Position numbers and translations under genes: made by a program
Notes under the pieces: model-generated
Told to the model about the DNA's origin: nothing
The model's input: the letters and a program-made list of their open reading frames with translations, nothing else
The model's database searches: none
Shown: one piece after another, positions 21,529-33,769 of the stretch
Layout of the letters: every line of letters begins with the position of its first letter
How positions within the stretch are numbered: the stretch's first letter is position 1
Assembly (NCBI GenBank): GCA_963556695.1
Contig: CAUWAG010000004.1
Location: 3,906,001 to 3,970,000 of the forward strand
Direction of reading: 5' to 3'
DNA from: Anthostomella pinea
Lineage: Eukaryota > Ascomycota > Sordariomycetes > Xylariales > Xylariaceae
DNA: 64,000 nucleotides

Positions 21529-22276
21529 TGCGGGGTGAACTTCAGTGGCTGGTATGTGCAGATTGGGGTATGTATACTCCTATAGTCGAAGGGTCAGCAG
21601 TTCAGTAAGTGCAGATATAAGCAACAGAGGCCAGGCTTTTCCTTATCAAAATTGGTACTGGCAGCAATAAAATAGTTGGCTTTGAATTGCAAGCCCATCA
21701 CGACTACACTTATTATTTGCCCGAGACTGCCTCTCCATCGCAGCGTAGCCGCCCGGCGGGAGTCGGCGGAAGAGGGCGAGAAGTTCCAATTAGAACACCC
21801 ACAATTCAGAGGCAAAAGCCCCAATGAAGTGGCTGAGATCGGCACAGCGATCGCCAGGCCCACAGACGGTACAACATGCTCCAGCTGCAAACCCCGCCCC
21901 CTAATTGTTTCCAACGACAGCGCCTGATTCGCCCAAGCTCCAGCCGAAGTGGAGCTGCGGCAGCTGTTGGGCCACCGCTAAAAGGGGGTGCCCTGACCAA
22001 TCGTAGCAGGGGCTCAGCGCTGCTGAGGCTTTCTTCCAACGACACATCTTCGTGGTGGCCTGCTCTGTTCGTCAAAGGCTTTACTGGCTTGTAGCGCCGA
22101 GTATTGGGGTATGGCGTTAGGCAGATTCGGTGGAGGCTGCGAGGCCTCCAGGTGATGATCACATCGTCCCCCTGTCGGCTCTGAAGCCCGGTAAATCAGA
22201 CATCTAGTAGGGAGTTGACGACACCACTAAGATAACACGGACCGCCAAGCTCGCTTCTCACACCAGTTGTTGAATA
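21529..22276. other. Intergenic region
   Basis: Lies upstream of both the MFS gene (minus) and the frame-broken relic (plus). Minus-strand ORFs of 106 and 118 codons overlap here but show no domain. Nothing else supported. Confidence 0.4.
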
Positions 22277-23538
22277 ATGTTCGCATCGTTGGATTCATTC
22301 CATCCGCTGGCGAAGGTTTCCCGCGAAGACCACGCGAGCCTGTCTGAGGTTCTACGGGGTTGGAGACCATGCGCCGACTGGGTATCGGAGTGCGAATGCC
22401 ATCAGCGACACCAATCTGCCGAGTGCCCATGTCAGAGGGCCAAGAGGCTTGAAGCTTTTTACTGCTTCTACAGAGAGATCACTGCTTGCTGTGTACCGGA
22501 ACTCACCCACGGTTCTCCTCCAGCTGCGAGAACACAAGGCGACCTCTTAGCCATCAACATATGCATAAAAAGGAAACCCGATATGCCTCGCTTGCAACTG
22601 ACTACGGTCCATTTTGGCGTCCACCCTTAGCCCGGCTCCCACAGTTTGCCTACCAACGACCGGAACAGGGTTTTCAGTCTTGCCGCTCGTGTGATGACTA
22701 TGCTTTCGTGCTCTGTCGAAGGCCGATCTGACGGATTACTGGAAGCAGGCTCGCAACCTGCTGTCTGGCGGAGCGACATGTCCTTCAACAACTTCGTCAA
22801 GTCGCAAGGCCAAGGCAAGACCCACTGGCGTTCGGAACAGCCAATGTTGCCTCTCCGATCCCAAGCCTACCTCAAGGGTGCGTCACTGTGAAACGGCTGA
22901 GGAAAGTTGCGAAGCTGAGGATCGTACCGACTAGCGACCTTAGGAATCACCTACTTCTGAACGAGAAGGACGGAACTGTAGCCGTGTATCATTACACAAG
23001 TGTACTCAAAGAGAACCTGAGGGGAAACCAAGGCCTCCACACTGAAGATAATGAAACACAATCGTCTGAGCTGTAAGTCCTGACCGTGACAAGTCGTCCT
23101 GACACAAGGAACGCGACACTAAACCGTACCAGTTTTTGCAGCCTGCCCCGGTCACTGGCCCTCGAAACTCTGAATACGTTGCGCTATGTGTTGTTTCCCG
23201 TTAATCCGGAATCTCGATCTATTCTCCGGACCCTAGTGTCGAGAGACGGGTTCGACGCAGACAACTGCCGCTTGGAATCTTCGCAACCTCCTGAAGGTGA
23301 TACTATCAAGTATGAGTACTGGGGCACCCAGCTAATGAGCTTGTACGATGAGATTGAGAATCCAACTCCACGAGGATACCTCGAGATGTGGATGGAACGC
23401 AAAAGTGGTGCAAGATATGTCATGATGGCTACAGTAACTGGAGTGTTCATAGCCGTACTGCTTGGGGCTGCTGGCCTTGCGGTGAGCATATTCCAGGCTT
23501 GGGTGGGATGGCAGCAATGGCAGCACCCGATAAAGTAG
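22277..23538 (+). pseudogene. Broken gene for a fungal membrane-anchored hypothetical protein
   Basis: Coding-like sequence runs through the three plus frames. It starts in one frame with RGWRPCADWVSECECHQ and a CPCQRAKRLE motif (22277 to about 22540), moves to a second with LPQFAYQRPEQGFQSC and DDYAFVLCR (to about 22720), then a third with LTDYWKQARNLLSGG (about 22725-22815), then back with DPLAFGTAN and LRKVAKLRIVPTS (to 23072). A normal 60-nt intron (23073-23132) joins this to a final exon with SLPRSLALETLNTLRYVLFP and a C-terminal membrane helix (VMMATVTGVFIAVLLGAAGL). The first three frame changes have no plausible introns, so I read them as frameshifts in a dead gene. The C-terminal layout matches a widespread uncharacterised fungal family. 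Sequencing error is the alternative. Confidence 0.55.
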
Positions 23539-25654
23539 TATATGGTACGAAAGAAATGATTGCCGAGCGGCTGACCGAGGCAATTGGATATGCAAAGGAA
23601 GCACTGGCAAGAATCGAACCCTGTTGCTACCTAATCCCCAACCGAACTTTCAGGCTTGCAAGAGACCATCATCAACGAAGCTGCTAAGGATCTCGAACTT
23701 AAACTTGCAGTTTTGCAAAAAGGTTCGTACTCCCCCGGTGGGAGCCTACATCCTTATAACCCAAGCCTGAAAGCTGGTATGCCTATCCTCGGATTAAATC
23801 TTTCCGGACTGATTCCCGATCCTTTGTCGGGGCCCTTATTGTTTCCCCTGTATATATGGCCTACTCTTTCTATATGCCATTGCGCCTAAGGAGGCCTGGT
23901 ACGAGTACCCGCAATGGCATCTTGTGACTAGAGACAGGGTCAGAGTGGAATTCCATGCTTTTGGATTAGTTAATGTTCGCGAGAAACAGGGGTACCTAAC
24001 CAAATAGACCAAATGTGCTGTATCGCGAAGCAGGTTATCGGTCAGTGGTTGTTGGGGTCGGGCGGGTTTTCTTTGGACATTATATGTCCTTTGCCATGCC
24101 CTCACCTCCCTCAGGCAACAAATTGTTTACTCACTGTACATGGTACTCCGCCATCACCACTTCATTCCTCCCAACTCCAGTCGCCCTACCCATCGCATGC
24201 ACCTCGTGCACGTCCGCCCTGCCTGGTGCCCTCACTTACCTGCCACGCTACAGCACATCGTCGGATCGAATTGATATCGAAAGCTTTAGGTGTACCCAAC
24301 CTTCACTTCCGTCTGACGAATGCCACTACTGTCAAACAGAGCGTGGGGGCTTTTAGATGGGTGAAAACGTATATTCTGGTGTAATCCGTGTTCTTGTTGT
24401 ATCTGTGTGAAAATCCTTCTGTGGGCTAAGTGGCCCAAAAATGCCCTATTGGCCTTGTTAGTGCACTGCCACCTCGCTGAACGCCACCACGGTGGCTTGC
24501 GCGCCATTCAACAACTAGAGGCGGCCACACCGTTGCCATGTCATCTTGAGGATGAATAACAACTTCGTGTCCTGCTCTTTCAATGCGGCAATCTTAATAA
24601 CCAACCAGCTACTACGAGCCTATGCAACACTCCCTCACGCCTGTGGTATGATGGGTTTTAGACACAATGTCCCGCAAATGCATACCAGAAGAGAAACCGT
24701 GCAGCCTTCTAATGACTGACGCAGGAGCATCGCCATGAACACAGGAGGGAAAATCCTCGCGATTTCGTATCAGCGGCTCTCACATCTACCCCTTTCCGAG
24801 CGAGGGTCCTGGGTTCTGGTACTTTCCCCAAGCAATGCGAGAGTTCGAGTTCTCCGAGTCGACTCACTATTCATCTGTCTGGCTTCCCAAGTCGAATTCA
24901 TATCATACTACACACCAGCAAACTTCAGAGATGGCATATTCAAACAAGCCGTTAGCGATGTCGTGGATTTTGCAGGTGGCAACTGTTACCATCAACTAGG
25001 TCGGCGAGATCGACTTCCTTGGCTTGGCCCTTGGATATATCAGGCAGCAGAAGATCCTACCATAGGCACGAGAAGCATGGTTACATCAATGACCGAGCTC
25101 TCATTGAAGACGAGTGGAACTGGAGGATCTCGCGTTTGGCGAGGATAGTAAAATATGCAGCGAGTTGTCGCTGAAACGGTGACAATCCTGCAGTTCTACA
25201 AGTCTTCGGTAATCTAGACAGTGGTAGTGTTCAACGTTCTCGTGCGATTCATTCACTGGTGAAGTGCACTCTCACCGGCCGGTCACTGCTCAACCACCGC
25301 ATGAATGACCATTCTTCTAGACAATGGTCTCCTTGAGCTTCAGTCAGGCAAGCTTCGGTCCACGATCTAAGGAGGTTGTGGAGGGGAAGGGCGTTGTGAC
25401 TTCCAGTCTGGAGCACGTGCACTGGTTCCCATGGCTACAGTGCATTCGTAGAAGAATACCAGCAGCAGGTGTGAAAATACATCGTTCAATCAATTTGCTC
25501 TTTCAATCTAATCACCACCTATGCGCTTGGACCCAGCGCATTGCCCAACAACATCGACAATAAGCAAGCTACCCAGTACCTCCCAAAACGTAGCTACCAA
25601 ACATCACCAGCCACGCCCACGAGCTGAACAAGCGCTTGACCGACAGCACCCGCA
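23539..25654. other. Intergenic region, no supported gene
   Basis: About 2.1 kb. A short frame after the relic (23550-23700, MIAERLTEAIGYAKEAL and NEAAKDLELKLAVLQK) has helical, coding-like composition and could be a further fragment of the same dead gene or a neighbour. A 137-codon ORF at 24735-25148 has no recognisable domain. The last ~150 bases are C/A-rich and probably the leader of the gene at 25655. Confidence 0.35.
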
Positions 25655-26793
25655 ATGGCGACCCAGAACCATGAAAACCCCAAGGATTTGCTTGAAAAGG
25701 TCCACGCATTTCACGACATCCGCAAATCAATTCGAGAGGTAGCTTCGCGCGAAGAATACCGAGAGCGCTTATTGAATGCCATCTTGGCCGAAACACACCA
25801 CCTCCGCAGCAAGGAGGCCAAGAACCAGACTGCTCGAAGAACCGTGATCGACTTTCTGTATCGCGTCTTCAAGCGAGTTTGGGACAAGTCTCGTGAGTCC
25901 ATCCGACACTGCTGTTCAGGTAGTATTGAAGCTGACAGCCTCCTTCCTACCTAGGCAAGGAACCATTCACAGCAACCCCCCAGGGAGACAAGAAGCCTCA
26001 CCATGATAGCCCGCTGTGGATTACCTACGATGATCTCAAGCCCTTTCTCGACCTCACGACGGAAGACTCGGTCACGGACAAGCTCCTGTCCCTCGTTAAG
26101 ACCAAGATAGGAGAGGACGGCAAGAGACTGCTGCAGGACGCCAATGCACCGCCAGTCCCCGAGCACAAAGGTCATCAATCAAGACCGTCCAACTCAGGAG
26201 CTTCTACGCACCAACCTGCTCGCCGCCCAAAGGATAAAGAAGACCACTCCAAACCTGACCCGAAGCAAGACCAAGCCGTTCTAACAGCCGAAGAAGCCAT
26301 CAACGAAGGCTTCTACGAGGACCAAGGCCACGTATTCCATCGCTCTGCTCTCCCGCCCTGGAAGCTGCCCCTACCCATCGGCATCGATGTCGCCAAGGAC
26401 ATCATGGCCGAAGCCAGCATCTCGGAGCTGATCCTCGGAACGGGCATTGAGGCAGACCAGAAAATGCTGTGGATCGGACCGCGGCTCACGCGGCGCATGA
26501 CGGGCAACTCGGAGCACTTTAAGAACCGAGACACGCACGACGTTGCGCTGATGCAATTCTGGTTGAGCTTCAACATGCTACAGCAGTGGACGCAGGCCAT
26601 GGAGCGGGAGGGTGAGATCATCCCGCTCGTCATGTTCCTTAGGACGTTCATGGGCACCACCATTGGCGAGTTGAGGGCCGAGTCGGCGAAGAAGGCAAAC
26701 CTTGGGTTGAGGGTGGAGAAGCATGCCTCGAGGTTGGATCCCTCGGGGTATGAACCTGGCGAGTCGAGCGAGGGCGAGAAGCATGGGAGATGA
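25655..26793 (+). CDS. Hypothetical protein, two exons, unrecognised
   Basis: Exon 1 25655-25892 and exon 2 25955-26793, with a 62-nt intron (GTGAGT...CCTAG), encode 358 residues. The splice joins DKSR to KEPFTATP without a frame break. The N-terminus is charged and helical. The middle (about residues 150-210) is polar and probably disordered (KDKEEDHSKPDPKQDQ). The C-terminal ~160 residues look folded, with PPWKLPLPIGIDVAKDIMAE, a helical block around LMQFWLSFNMLQQW and LVMFLRTFMGTTIGEL. No signal peptide, membrane segment or known catalytic motif is visible. I do not recognise the family; codon composition and the clean intron argue that the gene is real. Confidence 0.75.
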
Positions 26794-28869
26794 GGATTCT
26801 TGGCACCAGGGTTGGTTACGATGATCTAGAGGCGAAGACTGTCCTGGATTTGCCAGCATGTGATGTTGTTCATCTCATGGAATGCACTTGTAGTGGAATC
26901 TACGTGTTGTCTTCCATCATCCACGGGGACTACCAGCTCTATAAGCGGCACTTTGTGTTGGGACTACTTCCTCACCACGTAGATTGATAGCAAAACCATG
27001 TCAGTGACCCTCAATACTGAGACTTTCCGCCAACATTCTTTTCAATGTAATTGCAACCCCTGAAGCCCCCGACACCCCTGGAGCCCCTGAATACGTGACC
27101 GTGTATAATCAACTCCGCCTTTCACTATAACCAAACGCTCACAAGACATCCACATGTGCTCCAAACACGTAATGCAAGTTTCTAAGCACTTCCACCACGA
27201 CGTTCTCATGGACGACAGACGTGTGTCATCCCGTATCCATATTGCTCCCCACCCAAAATAACACCTCCACACAAGCGAGTGATCCCACAATTCATCTACA
27301 TTGCTTCCGAAGCATCGCCGACAGCCACGTTTGAGCACGGAAGATACAGAGGAAGCCGTAGGCCAGAAGATTGTAACCGCATTGGAGACCGGACCACAAA
27401 ACCCGCGACTTTGGGGCAGGTTTTACCCTCGCTGCCGTGTCGCGTGCTTGTGAATCATCTTTGGAGCTGATGCACTCCTCGTGATCTTGGTTCATGAAAC
27501 CCTTCTACATAGCTGTGCGCCTGATTCTGGAGTTCATACAGGGTCTGTTTGGGGCTTCTTCTCTGTCCAGTGTAAATACATCGCTGGTGGGCTTACACCC
27601 CACAAGAGCCCAAGTGCTGTGACTGCGGCCGCAAGCAACACGAGATGCCCAAGGGCGCTATCAGAACTGCCCTCGCGCAACCTTGGCGAAACACCCTTGG
27701 CAGAGGCCTGTCCGATAATCTACTCGGCATCTCCAGGGGTGGCGGTGGTTCTATCTCTGTTTAGCCAGATGACGGAACACGGCATGGGTTGGCACCAGGA
27801 GATGCTAGGCCAAGAGAAAGGCAATGCAAGTGTCAGTATAGCAGCCTGGATGGGCAATTCAATAGCTTAGACATAAGCATGGCTGTTGATATTACACTTG
27901 AAAGTTGTCTGAAAAATGCATAGGGCTTGGACTCGGACATCCTTGGAGTAAATATTTGGGGAGTCAAAAATACTACGAAAAGGGGTAATGGTCACAATAG
28001 AACAGATTCCAGCGCCACTGCTCTTTTATCTCTGTCTGCATGGTAGATCAAAAACACATGTCATGCTGTCCAGCTGGCAGCGAAATGAATGCCTTAGGCT
28101 GTCCCTGCAGGTGTTTTAGTTCTCCACCCCTTATCTCTGTCCCATCTTCTACCTCACTGGCACACGTTCTGTTATGATTATCCTGTTTCCCAGGGCAACT
28201 ATCGACGACTAGGTATTTCAGTACCCTGCCAATCATGCATCAGTACGTTTCCCGCTGGAATGCAGCATAATCATTCCTGTCGAAGTCCGTGTGGCCAATA
28301 TTCTGGCAGTATTGGAAATTCTTCCCATTTTCCCTTCCCAATTCCCAATTCCCATGTCCAGCTCCTAACTCCCCATCTGCAAACCTGACCCGATAGATTA
28401 ATTCATTAGGAATTCGCCTCAGGCATCAAATTCAAGCTGCATTCCATCAATGTCCCATAGAAATGTACGCACCCACACCTGCACCCACAAACCCTGCCTG
28501 TATGTAAACAAACAGGTGCACATTCCCCTACCTCATTTGATTTTACCCTTGACGCGTTTATCCCCAAGGGCAAGATTGAACACGTCTATCGCACAGCTTG
28601 CAAAGTATGCTTTTTACCCACTTGACAGCATTAATCTCAACTGCCCACGCACAGTCAGCTTCCAGGTGTACTGACTATCCAGATCAGGACCTGAGGTAAC
28701 ATTTCCATGCCTTCCATCACTGATTCTTCACCAAGCTCTAATGACAGCAGGCTCTCTGAACCCCACAAGCAAACCGAACCAAGCCCCTTCCATGTGGTGC
28801 TGTTCCCAGACTGAGCAAAGCTGACGTCTTATAGAAACCTGCCTGTCCGACAATCCTTCCTCCTCCCTG

Positions 28870-29047
28870 GGTCCGGTGACCCCTCGAGACCGACAGCCCT
28901 CCTCCCTCCTTAGGTCCACGGACCCGCCGAAATCGACATTCCTCATCCGACAATTCTCCTGCCTACCGCTTGGTCCACGGACCCGCCGAACCGACATTCC
29001 TCCTCCGACAAGTATCCTGCCCACCGCTTGCCACGGACCCGCCGAGA
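28870..29047. repeat. Minisatellite, ~58-bp unit
   Basis: Two well-matched units (28913-28971 and 28972-29029) both begin GGTCCACGGACCCGCCGAA and end with an ACCGCTT; a third partial unit follows (CCACGGACCCGCCGAGA) and a more diverged one precedes (from 28870). Each unit contains the near-palindrome TCCACGGA. Confidence 0.7.
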
Positions 29048-29536
29048 CCTACCAATTCCGACCAGGGCGTGTGTGCTCTGGGTAATGCACACGCGTCAAG
29101 AAACATGCCTGACCCCAACTGACCAACACACATCCCCAGAAGCGAACAGACACCCGGGACCCGGGCCCAATGTCACACTGCCCATAGCAGAGGTATTGAC
29201 GCCCGACCCGGGTCCCTCGACTCTCAAGTACATACCGGTGGTCTCGCGCCCCGATGTAGAAAACGCAGAGGCTACGCTGAGTGAGAAGCGCACTGGCTCC
29301 ATCAGAACGCATTGCACACTAGGCTGCGACGCCGGACCCCAGTCCCCGCGAGGCCGGAGCCCTTCGGGAACCTACCTCAACGGGGCGAGGACGGGACCGG
29401 GCTCGTGCTGACCCCGCGCACCTGATGGGGTCGGGGCTCACCAGTGGGCGAGTCCCGTCGGTGAACGCGGCAGAAGGCTACTGACGCTTGGGTCTTTCGG
29501 TAGCTTTGGCTGTCCTGGATGTAATTGGTATAGTTG

Positions 29537-29567
29537 GGCCCCCCCCGCACCCCCGCCCCCCCTTCCC
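29537..29567. repeat. Poly-C rich tract
   Basis: A C-rich tract with runs of eight, five and seven C separated by GCA/GC, on the plus strand. Such tracts can form unusual structures and are prone to length change; no function is implied. Confidence 0.6.
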
Positions 29568-30512
29568 TTTACTCGACCCGCTGCATGTTATACTCCTCTG
29601 TCACTTCAACCCCCTTACACAGCCTCGACCGCGGTGCTCGTGTTCACCTAGCGATGGCTTAGGCCCCGGGGTGCTAACTGTTTGGTAGGGTGGATGACGA
29701 ACTCGGATCCTGTGCCTCCCCGTGGTGTCATCTGGTAACGCTACATCTCGTCTGTATACTGTAGGAGAGACGGTGCGGCTAGAGCAGGAACGTTGCGCTA
29801 AGTTACTGGGCGTGCTCATAGAGCGATTTATTATTCCCGGTACGCGTTGCCACGCGGTTGCAAACACGTACTAAATGATGGAGGACTGGAGATGTGGAGT
29901 TCGCGGAATTCGTGATTCTCACTAGACACCAAAAGATAAAGAGACACGAAAAAGTAAAAAGTTGATTCCGATTGATCTCCAGCCTTGGTATTGGTCACCT
30001 TCGTGATGGACGTGTGGTTGCCCGTACCCGACAGTAGTGCCGACGTCCTGGCAACTCCACTTGAGAGGTAGGTATCCAACACCTCGGCATCGAGCCGAGG
30101 TTCTCGGTGTAATCGGGGATTCGGAGGTTTGAGGATGAAGGGTTTGAGGATGTACGATCGATCCAAGACGATCGGGTGTGAGTGGGAAGTGAGGTTGTAG
30201 TGGGAGCGGTCGCTGTACAACGGCCCGAAGAGGAGAACTCGCTCCGGGCTGTGTGTACGTATTGTGGGAGGGGTGGGGTCTGCCGACCTCGGTGACGGTG
30301 ACGTTGACATCTCACAACTGGCTGAGCTTCTTCCCGACTCCTTCTTCCGAAAGAGCGGGGACTCGCAAACCGTTCCTGGATCTGAACTCAATCTGTAGAG
30401 TGAAAATCAACTACACTAATACATCACAAACACGGCTGAATTAACTTCAGCCATTCTCAAAACACCATAGCGACTATAAGGACAGCCCATCCCGCCCGAA
30501 AGCCGATCAAGA

Positions 30513-31748
30513 ATGGCTCCCATTGGAATTGCGATCATTGGTGGAGGCATCTTCGTCAAAGAGCAGCATGTGGTGAGTGCGGGCACCCAGCAACGTTCTG
30601 GACATATGTCAAGTGTTCATTGACTAGAGATAATGGGATTTGGTCCATGCCCGACAGTCCATCGGAACCAGGCAGCCAGGAATATATGATTTGATCGATG
30701 GGACCCTAGGCCTCTAGACAAGATCCACTAGCTAACGCCGTCTCCATAGCCCGCGGCCCTGGCCAGCCCGTTGATCTCCATCAAGGCGCTCTGGTCCCGT
30801 TCGCTCAAGTCTGCGGAAGAAACCGCCAAACTCGTGACCGGCGATGCAGCCTCCTCGCTAGAGCTCTACTCGGCTGATTCTGGGGCTGGCAAGTCCTACG
30901 AAGACATACTAAAGCGCTCTGATGTTGACGGGGTCATCCTGGCCCTGCCAATCGTGGACCAGCCCGCCTATATCGAGAAGGCCTTGGCTGCCGGCAAACA
31001 TGTCCTAGCTGAGAAGCCGATCGCCAAGGATGTCGCCACGGCCGTCAAGCTTATCGACTACTACAAGAAAGTGTCGGCAGAGAACAAGGCCACTCTAGCC
31101 ATTGCGGAAAACTTCCGCTTCACCGATGGGTACACCTACGGTGCAGAGGAGATCAAGAAGCTCGGCAAGGTGACGGGCTTCGTCGTGAAGCTGAACTCTA
31201 TGATGGAGAAGAGCAACAAGTACTACAACACGCCGTGGCGCACGACGCCGCAGCACCAGGGAGGCTTCCTCCTCGACGGCGGCGTGCACTTTACGGCTGC
31301 TATCAGGAAATTGTTGGGCGCCGAGAACGCCATCGAAAGCGTAATCGCGCAGACGGCCCTGGTGTCCAGCCACCTGCCTCCTGTAGACTCCATCAACGCC
31401 GTCTGCATGACCAAGTCCGGAGTCGTGGGTTCGTACATCCATTCCGTGGGAACGACATTGCAGGCGTTCGATTTCGAGGTGGCCTGCGAGCAGGGCTCCG
31501 TGAAGGCCGAGGGCGCCAAGGTGGTCACCGTTCGAGGGACCGGCGATAGCGCCTCGACTGAGGAGAAGACGTTCGAGCGGACTAGCGGGGTGAAGGAAGA
31601 GGTCCAGGCCTGGGCGGAGGCGATCGAGTCCGGGGTCCCCAGCCCCGAACAGACCCCGGAGCTGGCACTCGGGGACCTAGAACTAATGGAGGCCATGTTG
31701 ACGAGCGGGGACCGCGATGGGGAGCGCCAGAAGTTGCAGTACCAATAG
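30513..31748 (+). CDS. Gfo/Idh/MocA-family NAD(P)-dependent oxidoreductase
   Basis: Exon 1 30513-30572 and exon 2 30750-31748, with a 177-nt intron (GTGAGT...CATAG), encode 352 residues. Exon 1 carries the Rossmann nucleotide-binding start (IGIAIIGGGIFVKEQHV, glycines 10-12), which the long exon alone would lack. Further family marks are VDGVILALP, the catalytic-site Glu108-Lys109-Pro110 in HVLAEKPIA, and a C-terminal domain with LLDGGVHFTAAIRKLLG. The length is that of the family. The sequence resembles yeast YMR315W-type enzymes, which act with NADPH; the substrate, probably a sugar or other small carbonyl compound, is not known. No gene-cluster context helps. Confidence 0.93.
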
Positions 31749-32806
31749 TCCTCGGTATCATAGTCTCTGTGTAGAATGCAAGCAAAGTGCGGGTGCATAT
31801 AGCCTAGAAGTCCAGGCCTTGCTTTGCTAACGTGGTGAAGCTGAAGGCTAGTATCACATGAGCCTCTGCTATCGGAGTCACCCAACAGCATGGAGAAGTA
31901 CTGTAAAATGAAGACAAAGGATATCCGAAATGCGAATCACCTCCTTCAGTTCAACGTACACTATTGGGATTAGCGCATTCCAAGTCCCTCGAGCGTAGCG
32001 ACACAACGCTCCAATGGATCGATCATGTCGAAGCTGAGCGAGCTCTGGGGCCTACTTGTCGGGGTGTAATGGCCACCATCAGACCAATTGGTCCGGGGCG
32101 GGGACGCCCGTTGTTTATTCTGGAGCGGGCATTAGACCCAGACGAGTAACCCTAGTCGTGGCCGCTCTGACTGCCGGCGTAGATGCCGGCCGTAGCCCAG
32201 CGCCGCCGTGGTCCAGCGGACCCCTCATGACGTCCGGTTGCGAATAATCGACAGGACCGGAACAGCGATACGGTATGTAGGTGTCAGCTGGCCGGCTATC
32301 TAGAGCCGACGGTCCCGGGAGGACCGCAGTATCAGTCCCTTACCCACGATCAGGGGCTGGGGATGAACGCGATCCTGCTGACGTGGGAGACCGAGATGGA
32401 CCAAATATTCGATATGATCTGATAGATTGGGGGAAGCTACTACACCAGCTCTGGGATCATGATTCGACGAGCGGTGGAGGCTGCTGACGCATGACTGGTC
32501 TGCGTTTAAAAGATCCTGCTGACGTACGTACATCATCGGCTGAAGCCGCTGGTCGAAGCGACCCTATCTTCGCTGCCGACGGTGCACCGACCCCTAGAGC
32601 CTTATGTTGCTGCCCACGTAAGGGGGTTGGATCTGAAAGTGACAACACGGCTTTCTCGTTTGTGGTGTGGCCCACGCTCCTATGTATCGCTTGTCTTTGG
32701 GCTACGCAGAGTCGGATGTAAGGATGTAAACGGTGTTTCGACCCAGCGGCCGTGTTCAACGTCTTCGTATTCACGATAGATGGGGGCATAGACTGGTGAC
32801 AGAAAG
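31749..32806. other. Intergenic region
   Basis: About 1 kb between two convergent genes (oxidoreductase plus, thioesterase minus). GC-rich segments with several short ORFs but no recognisable product. Nothing else seen. Confidence 0.4.
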
Positions 32807-33397
32807 TCATAGTTTGGAAGCCATATCAACCACCAGCCTCTCCAGTCCCTGTCGCAGCTGAGGATTCATCCCGTTGGCATTCGGCCTCTGAGTTATGCGG
32901 TCAACAAACACATGAACAAACTCGCCGACGCATTTGACTTGCCCGACATCCTTCTCGAACAGGGCGACTTCGTAGATGACGCTAGACTTGCCAAGCTTGT
33001 TGACGCGTAGGCAGAGCTCGGCGATCTTGGGGTATGAGATGGCGGAGAAGTAGTCGCAATGCGCGTGAGCCATCAGGGGATGCTGGTCCGAAGTGGGTGG
33101 GTGAAGCCCGCAGTACTCCATTAGATATGAGTTGATAATGGAATCGAAACTGGTTGATAGAGACTACGAGTTAGGCATAGGGCGCTGCTCGGAGAGGGCA
33201 TTCTCACTGACAGGAAGTTATAGACCGAGTTGTTCATGTGGTCGTACATGTCGTTGTCATTCCTAGCGTCGCATGAGTCCATAGAAGTGCTTCGCCAAGC
33301 CAGTTCACCGAGAATAGCCTCACCATCGTGTCCGATATTCTAGGAGGAAAGGATAATCCTTCCGGCTTCTGTCCTTCAAATGCTTCTTGGACGCCAT
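32807..33397 (-). CDS. Hot-dog fold acyl-CoA thioesterase (4HBT family)
   Basis: Three small exons on the minus strand, 33324-33397, 33212-33262 and 32807-33149, with 61- and 62-nt introns, join to 155 residues. Splicing produces the family core: Arg24-Trp25-Asn-Asp-Asn-Asp-Met-Tyr-Asp32-His33-Met-Asn-Asn36, followed by the long hot-dog helix (VYNFLFDSIINSYL). Downstream, HAHCDYFSAISYPKIAEL and KLGKSSVIYEVALFE are typical strands. Members hydrolyse acyl-CoA thioesters; the specific acyl group is unknown. No targeting signal is obvious. The ATG at 33397 immediately precedes ASKKHLKD, the usual N-terminus of fungal homologues. A 150-codon ORF overlapping upstream in another frame (33234-33686) is then a shadow plus leader. 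Confidence 0.88.
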
Positions 33398-33769
33398 GTA
33401 GGGTAATGTTGTGAAGTGATTTTCGACTCAATGGTGAGTGAGGACGGACTATCTCCACGGGCATAGGGGAGTAGAAGAGTGAAATAGCATAAGTATTAAA
33501 GAGAAAGAACGGCAAACCCGACCAGACGCTCACGATGATCACCGCGAGCCGAGGTTCGCGACGTTTGAAGTGCTGCCAACTGGTGGCAGGTGCGCTCGAG
33601 CTGGCGGTGCAATCCGGTCCGGCAGGAGTGGTAGGGGTGGCAGGTATTGTCAGGCGAGGGGTGATTCTGCCCATATCCACCGCCAATATTTTCTAGTCAG
33701 TCAGTGAGAGTGAGGCACAGCGAGAGCCTTGCACAGCGACGACTTCAGCAAGACTACCACCACCTGCGA
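33398..33769. promoter_or_regulatory. Shared divergent promoter (thioesterase / pseudouridine synthase)
   Basis: The two start codons are 372 bp apart and point away from each other, so one short region must drive both genes. Individual elements cannot be assigned. Confidence 0.5.

Larger units (their letters stand above)
26794..30512. other. Long gene-free region with repeats
   Basis: 3.7 kb without a supportable gene. It includes the minisatellite at 28870-29047 and a C-rich run at 29537-29567. ORFs of 60-190 codons occur on both strands, the longest at 29831-30391 (minus), with low-complexity Ser/Pro/Thr composition and no domain. Confidence 0.4.

Noticed and set aside
23598..23640. Another B-box-like sequence (GGTTCGATTCTTGCC) on the minus strand.
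   Set aside because: No matching A box or cloverleaf within 60 bases.
24735..25148. 137-codon plus-strand ORF (QVEFISYYTPANFRDG region).
   Set aside because: Composition is plausible for coding but I recognise no family and could not extend it by splicing; left as intergenic.
33234..33686. 150-codon minus-strand ORF with a hydrophobic segment (AVIIVSVWSGLPFFLFNTYA) upstream of the thioesterase.
   Set aside because: It overlaps the first thioesterase exons in another frame; the spliced thioesterase explains the conserved motifs and the ORF has no family of its own.
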